Assembly: GCA_022478985.1 (NCBI GenBank)
Contig: JAKSZP010009483.1
Span: forward strand, 1 to 64,000
Direction: 5' to 3'
Length of the DNA stretch: 64,000 bases
Source of the DNA: Massospora cicadina
Taxonomy: Eukaryota; Entomophthoromycota; Entomophthoromycetes; Entomophthorales; Entomophthoraceae
A program made the position numbers and the translations under genes. The notes beneath the pieces were generated by a model. That model had not been told where the DNA came from. It did no database searches and saw only the letters and a list, made by a program, of their open reading frames with translations. Positions 53,994 to 63,690 of this stretch are shown here, piece after piece (the stretch's first letter is position 1; each line of letters opens with the position of its first letter).

Positions 53994-55200
53994 GCTTAGA
54001 ATGCTTTTAGCAAAACTGGAACCATTAGTAAGAATGCACTACACTTGGCATTACATGACAATCTCAATGCTTTGGAGGAATGGGTGACAAAAGCTGAGAA
54101 AGAAGTTGAGCAGGCTGTAAAAGTTATTATTGACTTTTATGGGAAGGTCGCCTCCTTGAAGCAAAAGGAGAGAAAATTAATAAAGGAGATCTTATTTCAA
54201 AAAGACTGAATGTGAAGCAGACTTTAAACGCTTCCACCAGCTTCAGGATGATAAGGTAGCAAACGTTGAAACACACTGAGGAACTCAAAAATCACAAATG
54301 CAATTGCGCTCAAATGGAGGTGAACGAAGCCAACAAGAATACTACAAATCTTAAGTCAGGAATTAACTCCATTCAGAAATATTCTTAAATCATTCACTGC
54401 AATGTCAAGATGACTCCCAAAGTTGTACCTATAGTTAGTCAGGCTGTCAGTCAGGAATCCCCTGCCAGCAGAGAGTTATAAGAATTTCATAATATGCCAA
54501 AATTTCGCCCACATTTTACCATTATAATGCACCAGCATTTTTCCGCCTTTTTTGGCAATGTTTGGACATAAGGACTGACAAAAAGTGGTAACTGTAATGA
54601 AATGTTTAGAAACTGATTGTCAGAATCTGGTCTTTCCCTATTTCAATGGGGACAATTGAACTTACTCTAAAGGTAATGAGTCTAGCATGACTGAGTTTGG
54701 TAGCCCTGATCAAATGGCCACTGAAAACGGGAGTTTATGAGTATTAATTTATAAAGGACAAGACCTTGGCTGCTTTTACCAACCAATTCTACCAAGAATT
54801 ACAGATCCTGGACGATGCAAAAGTATTAGCAGATTTCAGTGCATGTATAATTATGCGAGCGTTGCTTCAGCCCTACAGAGAGTTGCATCAGATTATAGAT
54901 TTTACACACGTGAATAAAGCTTTTACATAATAGATTGTAGATCATTTCAAGATGCTAGAAGCAATGTTTAAAGCACCTAATTGAACCTTAAAGTGTTTCA
55001 GACTAAATCTCAGAATATTGTAAAATTGATTGAGACCAAATAAGAACCTGAGAACAAGTTTTAATGGGAAATAAACCCAAAGGACAGTTAAAGTAAATAG
55101 GACTATAATCTGGTGTTACCATTGTGGAAAACTTGGGCATGTATGTGCTCAATATCAGGATAAGAAACCTAGAGAGCAAATTACTTTAAATGAAGGATAA
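53994..55200 (+). pseudogene. E3 gag, broken
   Basis: Begins with a coiled-coil stretch (LNALEEWVTKAEKEVEQAVKVIIDFYGKVASLKQKERKLIKEI, 54063-54190). A capsid piece, LAAFTNQFYQELQILDDAKVLADFSACIIMRALLQPYRELHQIIDF, lies at 54765-54905. A zinc knuckle at about 55117-55158 reads CYHCGKLGHVCAQY, with the last Cys changed to Tyr. At least six stops. Confidence 0.6.
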
Positions 55201-55619
55201 GGAAAATGAAATTAGTCAAGACTTAGGAAAAGGACCAGCAATTTAGATAGGTAACAATCTAGCAATACAATCAAACCTGTTCCCCTGACATAATGAATGA
55301 TGACATTGATATTTCTGATTTATTCATGGAAGACGACGCACATGATCCGCTGTACCAGATGGTCAATATTAATGTAAATGCAATCACCCAAGAAAAAGCA
55401 AAGGGGATTAACCCAAAATTGTGAAATAAGTTTTTGCCCATAAATTTATCAGCTAGAGGAAGAGACCTGATCCGCTGAAAAGCACTGAAGATTTACTCAA
55501 AATGAAACTTTATGATGAGAATATTTCTCCACCTATTAACACAACTAAGGAATTATTTCCTGAATTTTCTGCGCAATTAATAAATACCCTTGAATTAGTG
55601 AATAAAGAAAAGTTTACTC

Positions 55620-56025
55620 ACTAAACACCTTATTGCAATACTCTGAGTGTAAATATGTGGACATAATAGCCAATTGAATATTAGTATGGACAATATTGAT
55701 AGCTGAGTGCTCATAGATATCATTTTGACCAAATTCATAAATTAAATGAAGCTTTTGCCAGATTTAAAACAACTGTAAGAGTTTGGAACCACTTGACCAT
55801 ATACCACAATATCTTGTGGAGCATATAATGTGCTATCTGATTTGTTTCAGATCACTGGTGGTATCAGCTTCTTTTATAGTGTTGGCTAATCAAAATTATG
55901 ATATGCTCATTAAGATGGACTTTCTGATAAAGTATGGTGTTAAGTGTGATTTTGAGGGAAATACCCTGACAATTTTGGGAAACCCCATCCCTTGGTATAT
56001 TATCAGAAATGATAAATGCCGATGA
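55620..56025 (+). pseudogene. E3 protease relic
   Basis: The active-site region is destroyed (CKYVDIIAN, stop, ILVWTILIAECS in place of the D-T-G-S motif, 55640-55710). The second half survives in frame 55783-56025: SLVVSASFIVLANQNYDMLIKMDFLIKYGVKCDFEGNTLTILGNPIP, aligned with the protease C-terminal halves of E1 and E4. Confidence 0.65.
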
Positions 56026-56149
56026 CAAAGAAGAACAACTTTGTAAATTTCAGTTACATCATTCCCATTCAGTACAAGTTATTTGGACAAAAATGGAGGG
56101 AAATTCAAAAAGAGGTCCCGTAAAGTCATGGGATACCACTGAGGACAAA

Positions 56150-56416
56150 AACAACAAACACCATTCCGCCTGGAATGCAAATCATTGAACACAGGTCTAA
56201 CACTAGAAATCCTGGAGTAATTGTATGGAGAAGTCGTCAGCTCATGGTATAAGATTGATGATAGAACCATGGGTAGTGTCGTGGATCATTATCCCAAGCC
56301 ATGGAGAAATAAAAGTGCTACTGGTCAATCCAGGTGAAAAAATGATGAAAGTAGAAAAGAATCAAGTCATTGCATTTGGAAATTTAATCCTGATGACAGA
56401 ACTCAGTGAATTCTAA
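56150..56416 (+). pseudogene. E3 dUTPase-like domain
   Basis: Frame 56225-56416: VVSWIIIPSHGEIKVLLVNPGEKMMKVEKNQVIAFGNLI. This follows the same pattern as E1 (PGIIIPGHGEIHILCTN ... HLTIAFLHLI). The first half near 56160-56220 (TIPPGMQIIEHRSNT) is frame-shifted. Motif III Asp is absent, as in E1 and E2. Confidence 0.6.
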
Positions 56417-56429
56417 GACTTTTTAATGA

Positions 56430-58700
56430 TACTTGAAATAGGATTACAGGAGGATTTTGCCAAAGCTGTCAATGTATCAGTTGATCATGAGTAACTGGCT
56501 GATCTATTGGAAAAACAGCAAAAAGAAGTGCTACAATTATTCAAAAAATAATGTGATATTTGCTAGGATGATCATGACCTCAGATGCATTAAAGATTGTG
56601 ATTCAAAAGGCCAATGCTGTGAAATATCCACTGATTCAAATGAGACCTATTCATTGATCCAGGACTTCTGAAGAATTAGTCAGAAAAGAAATTAGAAAGC
56701 TTGTTGATCATGGGCTCCTCATTCTATAGCTGACTCCATAGGCGAGTTGATCCTTATTTTAAAGAAAAAGAATGAATCAATTTCATGGTTATCAATTACT
56801 GCCAGTTAAATAAAATCACAAAAAGAATTCATATCCGCTGCTGAGGATTGAGGATGCACACAATTGTAGTTAAAAAAATTTAAATGGTTCAGAACACCAC
56901 TGATGTTCTAGGATGAACAGTATGAAGGCTGCTCAACCTATGCACAGCAGCACTAGACGGCTCACCTTCCCTTGCTGCAAGTTTGTGAGCAGTACATCCC
57001 CTCAACTGTGGACTTCCTCTAGAGCAACTTCACCATGAATCAACTAACAATATTGTTAGCGCTCAGAGATGGCAGTCTTAACTCATCTGACCATCTTGAT
57101 ATGAGCACATTAACACTCATCTGGTCAATCTGAGTGCACCATCACCCACCAGGTTATGTCATCCTTGGCAGCCCAGCATCTATCCTAATCAATCGCAAGT
57201 ACATATGGGGTCTGTTTTCATCCATTACCTCATCCTCTAGAAGGTCTGTGCCAATTGAGGGCCCAAATTACATCAGTACTCTCATTAAGGTCAGTTTCAT
57301 CATAAATGTGTACATGGGGCTCATCAGGCCGCTTCAGCAAATTTAATCACCCAGGGATGCCTACACCTGTGGAACATTTATAAAATAGATAAAATCCAGC
57401 TAGGTTTGTTACACCTTAGCTTAAAAGATAAGATAAAGTAAAAGAGGATCTTTTATAAATAATAAGGCTAACTTTATATATACAGTTTCCAGGTAAAATT
57501 AGAAGTAATAAATTGAATTAACTGATCTCATATGACAATGCAATTTTGATATGTAAAACCACGAAAATGCTTGTTCTAATGGCACAGTGGTTCATTAATG
57601 CAGCAATGCATCGTAATTTCCATTTTTGGATAAACCTTTGGGGATGATTTTGGCTGAACTACGATTATATATAAAATATGAAATAAAATGTTATCCAGAA
57701 AAGGGGATAATGATTCAAGTGAATCAGACTAATTCCTCCCAAAAAAGTACATATTTTTTTAGTACTAGATGGTCCCAACCCCCAAAAAAGTACATATTTA
57801 CATTACATCTTTAAATTGAAATGGTTTTTCTTCATCAACCTTGGCCATTAATTTGATGTGATTGGTTTATCTTAATAAATTGTTTCTTAAATTGATTAAA
57901 CGTTTTAGAATAAAATATCCATATTGTCAAGCATGGCGTCATGTTCTTATTGGTTAATTCCTCACAACTCAAAAATCACTTGTTCAAGCTGATCTGTTTC
58001 AGAGTTCATATGCGTCATTCCCATCAGATATCTAATAATATTAAGAATTATTCCATAAAAATTATTCAGTGTTGCTGTTTTCTTGATGCTCCATTGGTTT
58101 CCTGAATTCAACTCATGTTTATCAAAATACTCTGTTGGCGATCTCATGGCAACAAATATAAATTAAAGCCTAAATAATTACTGAAATTATTGAGGCACTC
58201 AACCCTTGAGGTTGATTCTAAGATTAGCCCTAGCCAAAGCTGATCTGCTCTTGAAATAGAAATTCAACAATTGCCCAGGGGAAGACAAGTATTTTCTGGC
58301 TATTGACTCAATTTCAGGATAATGGAAGATAGACTTGCAAAGGAGGATCAAAATAAATTTAAGATAATCACTCACAAGGATTGTGCCAGCTGACCAGACT
58401 TCCCCCAGGGATTGTGCAACAAACTGATGACATTCCAGAGAGAAAGGGTTTCCATATAAGTGATAAAAAATTGACATGTGCCTTGGTAAACTTAGATGAT
58501 ATCAATAACTTACGCAGGACATTATCAATCACCTGGATCACTTAAAAGAAGTATTTAAATGCCTAGCAGTGGCAAATCTGAAAGTCAAGCTGATTAAACG
58601 CCATTTCTTAAAAAAAGAGCTTTAATATTTGGGGTTAGATATAACTTTAGCGGATTACAACTGCAACTGCTGAAAATAACATCCGTTGAGTGGATGTCAA
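56430..58700 (+). pseudogene. E3 reverse transcriptase, split by an insertion
   Basis: Left part (to 56866): frames with ELVRKEIRKLVDHGLLI, then INYCQLNKITKKNSYPLLRIEDAHN. Right part (from 58274): PGEDKYFLAIDSISG, stop, WKIDLQ, then TCALVNLDDINNL (58475-58510) and HLDHLKEVFKCLAVANLKVKL. The catalytic YLDD has become NLDD but both Asp remain. The left part ends at AAT TG and the right part continues with the rest of the codon, so the insertion site is exact. Confidence 0.75.
56867..58266. mobile_element. unidentified 1.4-kb insertion in E3 RT
   Basis: Flanked by a 7-bp direct repeat ACAATTG (56860-56866 and 58267-58273); the RT reading frame is continuous once the insert and one repeat are set aside. 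The ends TAGTTAAAAAAATTTAAATGG and ...GAAATAGAAATTCA show no TG/CA, no inverted repeat and no poly-A. It contains a GC-richer half (56900-57360) with frame 57134-57346 and an AT-rich half; a short direct repeat CCAAAAAAGTACATATTT occurs at about 57739-57757 and 57782-57800. A minus-strand frame 58147-57962 has no recognised domain. Class unknown. Confidence 0.55.
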
Positions 58701-58719
58701 TCCTGAAGAGCATTTGAGA

Positions 58720-59058
58720 CATACAAATGTTTAAAAGGAATTCAGCTACCATTTCTGATTAATAAAATATTTTGTTAGAATTGCCAAACCATTATTCAAC
58801 CTATTTAAAGATCTGAAAAAAGGATTCATGTGGAATGAGGAGGCTCATGAATCGTATAATGAGCTAAGGAAATACCTGATGAGTAGCTCTGTGCTGAGAC
58901 CCAAATTTTAATTTAAATATTTATTATCATACATATGCCTCATTAATGGAGATTGGCGCCATTTTAAATCAAGTAGATGAGGGTGGGGAAGAGCATCCAG
59001 TGGTGTATATGAGCAAAACATTGACACCGGTGGAAAGGAACCACAAAATTACAGAGTG
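58720..59058 (+). pseudogene. E3 RNase H, truncated
   Basis: Connection LPKPLFNLFKDLKKGFMWNEEAHESYNELRKYLMSS (about 58780-58890) in shifting frames, then MEIGAILNQVDEGGEEHPVVYMSKTLTPVERNHKITE (58946-59057). The sequence stops at the residues before the expected ECLAV motif, where the E4 LTR begins. Confidence 0.7.
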
Positions 59059-59616
59059 TGTTGGGGATTCTTCTATGATGACCAAATTTACTCCAGATCA
59101 AGATTCAATATCTTGGTCTGATAAGATTGTAAAATCTACATCGGAGATATCTGATTCTAGGTGGACTGACAATCCACCCTTCAGAGTTATCAACCTCCTT
59201 TGAAGGATGATGTTAAGATATCTGATGAGGAAAATTATCATATAAGAGGATTGGACTCATCAAATAAGAATATTATCAAATCTAGCCATCATAAGTATGG
59301 CCTTAATAATCAGAAATATTGGCCATCTAATAGGAAAGATCTTCCCTTAGGTGCACCTCTAAAATCCTCACACATATCTACTAAATCTACCCCTATAAAT
59401 ATCCCTCATTTCTAACTAATAAAGTACCATGATTTTGTCTTAATTACCCTTATTTTGGTCTCTTTTCATACTGGATTCTGTATTTCTGATTGAGATCAGC
59501 TATAGCAACGGAACTAATAACTTTGTTGCAATTGAGTCAATCTTTGCTAAGCCACGGAACTAATAATTTCGTAGCCTTTGTAGCACCTGCTTATCATAAT
59601 TTCTCACGAAATTCCA
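59059..59616 (+). repeat. probable 5' LTR of E4
   Basis: About 558 bp from TGTTGGGGATTC to ATTCCA. The left edge is where the E3 RNase H reading breaks; the right edge is set by the primer-binding site a few bases on. The partner LTR is outside the window, so both ends are provisional. The frame 59200-59415 inside is not a gene. Confidence 0.5.
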
Positions 59617-59682
59617 ATACTGGTGCTCCCTGCCAGGTCTGCTTCTGAGGTTACCTGGTAAAAACATACTTTCACAACCATG

Positions 59683-61767
59683 AATATGTCTAGCGAAGAA
59701 AGCCCCTCTTCTGAGGAATCAATGAGTATTATCTGATAGGTACTCTCCAACAGGCAAGGGATGCCCTCCGTTACTACCAATAATCTACAATTTCAAGCTT
59801 TAATGGACTTAGCCATTGAGGGCCCTGACCAATCTAATTATCAGATTTAAGCCGCAAATGTTGAAGAAACCGTCAAAAGCTTGATAAGGGGGGCTATTCA
59901 GCCTGGTGCTCACCCTAATTGTGACTGAGCATCCAAAGTTGCTGAAAACATGATGAACTTATATAACCAAGTGGTGTTACAGCCTACCAAAGTTGGATAG
60001 GCTAGAACTGAGCAGTATCTCTGGCATTACGTACATCCTGCTATTCACCATGTACTCCAGATTTTGGGGTTGCATCATCTCAAAATCCAGCGCCAGTTGA
60101 CTCTAGTGCAACAAACTTCACTCTCAACTATCTTTATTTTATGAAATGGAATCCAACTTTGGAAGGGATAATTTGGAGGCCATTCTCAATATTAGAAGAG
60201 AAATCAATGATATTCATAACCAGTTAGTGAAAATCGATAATGGAGTTGTGGGTTACATTGGCCAAGAAGTATCTCAGCAAGTTACGATGTCATTAACCCT
60301 ATTCACCACTGTATCACCTCCCTGGAGGAGGAGATTAAGAGACAACTGTATTGGTTGTGGGCCAAACATGAGAAGCGTTTGGATGAGCTTAACAGTCTAT
60401 CTCAACATCTTGTACAAGTGGTGGGAAATATCAGATAAGGTGAACCTGGCCCTTTTGGTCCTCCTGGACCACCAGACCACCTAGCTCCCCATAGGTGACC
60501 CCAGGACCTCCTGGTGAACGTGGTCCCCCTGGTCCAGTGGGTCAACAAGGCCCGCCAGGGCCCACAGGTAGAGATGGGTCACAAGGACCCCCGGGACCTC
60601 CTGGTCCCCCTGGCTCCTTGCTTCAAATGTCCAATTTTGAACCTTCAATGCTCATAGTATCATGAGCACAAGCACTAGAAACACAAATCCAAGCCATCGC
60701 TCATGGGTGTTTCTTGTCCCTATAAGGCCTCCCAACTGACCCCAATTACTCATTAACCAACCTATTGGATGGCGTGTATAATGCCCATCGCCTATGCAAT
60801 GCTAATCAAACTACTCAAGAAACCCAGTTTTCAATGCTAATGCTTCCATTGAACAATTATCTGCTCAATGCGGACTAATTGAGAACAAGAAGGCTGAAAT
60901 GATCACTGCAATTTCTAACTTGAATCAACAACCTGCGAATGATCATCTTGCTCAATGGGTTCATAATTTACAGGAGGACCTCAATCATCTAAGACAAAAA
61001 GTTGACTGAATCCCCTCTCAAATTCATATCCCATAATCAGAATCCTCTGAAGCTGAGCCAGTCTTGGTATTGGGTGTACATGTTTTGAGCAACGAACCCA
61101 CTACCTTTAAACCTACCTTTAAGGACAAGTTTGAGCCAGGTGAAGGTAGCATCCATTCATTCCTCTTTGTCTATGAGCGTGCTATGGACAGGGCATCCTA
61201 TCAACAGAAGTTCCGTCATATTACCTCCTGCCTAAGCCAGTTTATAAAAAATCATGGTACCTCACTAAAGGTTTGCAATACTTGGGCTCAAGTGAAGACC
61301 GCCCTTATTAAGGAATTGGGAGTGATCAAATCCTCTCAAACCAAAAGCAAGCCTTTATGAGTATTCAAATCAAACGTGGAGAGTCCATCCAAGATTTTGT
61401 TAAAAAATTCTACCAAGAAGCCCAAACTCTTGCCTCTTGTGACCAGATTACAATAGATGATTCTATATTGGCTATAATGTTTGCGTTTGCTTATCACACT
61501 CAGTTACTACTGCATTTGAAGTCACTTAAGAGAAATTTCCAATATATTATCGACATCAAAGAAGCGCTCATGGAGATTCCCAATGGTGTGGTACACCTGA
61601 CCTCCACAAATAACCCACATTCTTATATCCATGCGATGCCACCTAAGCTCAAGTCTAAACTGAAGAAGGAGCCATGCTCTTATTGTGGTCTCGTGAGTCA
61701 TGTGGTATCTCAAAGTTGGAAAAATCAAGTGGAGGAGTCAAAAAAGAGGAGTCAGCATAGGGCATGA
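59683..61767 (+). pseudogene. E4 gag: coiled coil, collagen-like tract, capsid, zinc knuckle
   Basis: Opens MSSEESPSSEESMSII near 59686. A helical region LEEEIKRQLYWLWAKHEKRLDELNSLSQHLVQVV (about 60325-60425) is followed by Gly-X-Y repeats (60439-60620). Then QCGLIENKKAEMITAISNLNQQ..LQEDLNHLRQKVD (60870-61005, coiled coil) and the capsid: FEPGEGSIHSFLFVYERAMDRASYQQKFRHITSCLS (61130-61245) and IKRGESIQDFVKKFYQEAQTLASCDQITIDDSILAI (61369-61475). Knuckle CSYCGLVSHVVSQS (61675-61715) with the last Cys changed to Ser. About five frame breaks. Confidence 0.65.
60439..60620 (+). other. collagen-like Gly-X-Y tract in E4 gag
   Basis: Four triplets GEP GPF GPP GPP at 60439-60474, then after an intervening non-Gly stretch and a frame change thirteen consecutive triplets at 60504-60620 ([21 protein letters not shown] and so on to GSL). 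Position X and Y are rich in Pro. Such repeats form collagen triple helices. It sits between two coiled-coil regions of gag. Confidence 0.75.
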
Positions 61768-61959
61768 GGCTCCCTGTGCTGACCAACCTCCTGTGCCTCC
61801 ATCGAAATCTTTTACCTCATCTACTGATTGTTATGTGATCTCCGCTCCTGGTGAGCTTGATGTTCCTGATGAATTATCCAATGAAGATACCATTTCTACT
61901 TACGCTTCTGCTTGTTCTTCTTCTAATTCATTTCAATTGATCAATCCTTCGGTGTTTTC

Positions 61960-62400
61960 AATCCCAAACTTTGGCTTTGATGTAACTTGGGTGGAAGTCA
62001 TTGTGCATAAGGTGAAAGTTTTGGCTATTATTGATACAGGATCGCCTATCAATGTAATCTCGTCCAGGTTTATGAAAAAAGATCAAATTGGCGCCAGAGT
62101 TGAACCATTCCCAAGACTACAGAAAGGCTGGTCCTTCCTACAACAAGTCTATAGGAGCTTACTCCTCTCTTCCAATGCGCTTTGAAAAATTGGTTGTGTC
62201 AGCTCCTGCAGTAGTATTGGATAACAACTGCTATGACTTGCTCTTGGGAACTAAGTTTCTCATAGATTTTGATGTGAAAATCATCCTTAAATATAGTTAC
62301 CTTTTTTTAATTGGGTACCAAGTACCTTTAATTCTACAGGATGTCCCCAATAGCAAAGGCAAACTCAAACAACGTGTTTGCTTGTTGGAACACCCCACTT
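61960..62400 (+). pseudogene. E4 aspartic protease
   Basis: Frame 61700-62185 ends with FGFDVTWVEVIVHKVKVLAIIDTGSPINVISSRFMKK (61970-62082; D-T-G-S intact). One frameshift near 62085 leads to the frame 62088-62471 with IGAYSSLPMRFEKLVVSAPAVVLDNNCYDLLLGTKFLIDFDV, the second half. Aligns with E1-E3. Confidence 0.8.
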
Positions 62401-62424
62401 CTATCTCGTTTAGAATACTGAATC

Positions 62425-62690
62425 TTGGGACCACAAACTATACTTCCTCCTCCATCAGCTTGTTCCTCTGAGGGTATGCCGTTATATTCTAACTCTCCTA
62501 TTACCATTCCCTCAAAAGCTCAAATCATTGTTGATACAGGAGTACAAGTATTTATACCCACTGGATATGTGTTAGAACTCTTTGGCAACCAAAATCCCTC
62601 TCATTTGGAGGCCTTACCCTGCCCATGTATCCTTGATCATGCCTATGATGGTAATGTTTCAATTCTACTGGCTAATCTCACTTACTGACC
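62425..62690 (+). pseudogene. E4 dUTPase-like domain with motif III residues kept
   Basis: Reads EGMPLYSNSPITIPSKAQIIVDTGVQVFIPTGYVLELFGNQN, then LPCPCILDHAYDGNVSILLANLTY. The first part fits dUTPase strands around 'IPxGxxxlVxTGvxvxiPxGYyxxixgxS'. The second has C-I-L-D-x-x-Y-x-G-x-V, in place of G-V-I-D-x-D-Y-x-G-E-I, so the Asp and Tyr of motif III are present here, unlike in E1-E3. Motif I is not evident. Lies between protease and RT, stop at 62688. Confidence 0.65.
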
Positions 62691-62806
62691 TATGAAATTG
62701 AATTGCAATAACCCCATCGCATATGTGCGGTCTACTCCTGTGAGTGAAATCTTATCCGTTTCAGGATGTTGAGATCTACGTGAATTTGGGCTAGAAGACC
62801 CCCCTA

Positions 62807-63690
62807 TTGTTGCTAGAATTGATGTCTAATTTTGGGGATTCTCTCACTCCAGAACAACAATTTGAAGCTGAGGCTCTGATTGAAGAATATGCGGATATAT
62901 TTGCCCAAGGTTCTGGAGATTTTGGGCTAATGAAAGATGTGCAGCATCAGGTAAAACCGGTGATACTCCCCCTAATTGAGCTTGACCATATCATAAATCT
63001 AAAGTGGAAGAGGCTCAAGTCTCATTGGAATTGAAACAACTCCCTGATGCGGGGCTGTTAACGCCTTCTAAGAGTCCATGGGCTTCTCCTTTACTACTCA
63101 TTCGAAAAAAAGATGGGGTCCATAGATTAGTTATAGACTATTGTTGGCTCAATGCTGTTACACAAAAGGATTCTTATCCTCTACCTCGCATCAATGATTC
63201 TTTGAGATTATCGTCTGGGTCACAATACTTCTCAGCTATGGACCTTGTGAGTGGCTATTGTCAAATTGACCTAGCTCCAGAAGATCAGCAAAAATGTGCT
63301 ATAATCTCTAGTGAGGAGTTATTTGAGCCCATTCATATGTCACAGGGGCTTTTTAATGCCCCTGCCACTTTTCAACATGCCATGGATAGCTTTTTTGGAG
63401 ATTTGAAACTATCTTGTGTTTTGGTATATTTAGACGATGTTACTGTGTTTTCTCGCACTTTTAATGAGCATTTGGCTCATATAAAGGAAGTTTTTGGTCA
63501 GATGCATCACGCTTTGCTTAAACTAAAACCATCCAAGTGTGCTTTTTTAAAGATTGAGATGGTATTCTTAGGTCATAAAGTTAATCATGAGGGGATTTTA
63601 CCCTTATATAATAAGATAAAAGCTATTCCAGACATGCCTGTTCCTAAAAGCTTGCACAATATTTAAGTGTTTTTAGGGATGGTTGGTTAT
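62807..63690 (+). pseudogene. E4 reverse transcriptase, nearly continuous
   Basis: N-terminal lead at 62807-63034 (LTPEQQFEAEALIEEYADIFAQGSGDFGL). After a frameshift the 220-codon frame 63004-63666 has KQLPDAGLLTPSKSPWASPLLLIRKKDG, LVIDYCWLNAVTQKDSYPLPRI, YFSAMDLVSGYCQIDL, GLFNAPATFQHAMDSFFGDL, VLVYLDDVTVFSRTFNEHL (catalytic YLDD) and FLGHKVNHEGI. All RT motifs are intact in one frame, ended by a stop at 63664. Best preserved polymerase of the window. Confidence 0.85.

Larger units (their letters stand above)
53050..59058 (+). mobile_element. E3, Ty3/gypsy element truncated by E4, with a 1.4-kb insert
   Basis: 5' LTR (53050-53915), TGGTGCTC primer-binding site, gag, protease, dUTPase-like, RT and RNase H are readable; integrase and 3' LTR are missing because the LTR of E4 begins within RNase H at about 59059. 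A 1.4-kb insertion (56867-58266) splits the RT. The most decayed of the four E elements. Confidence 0.8.
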
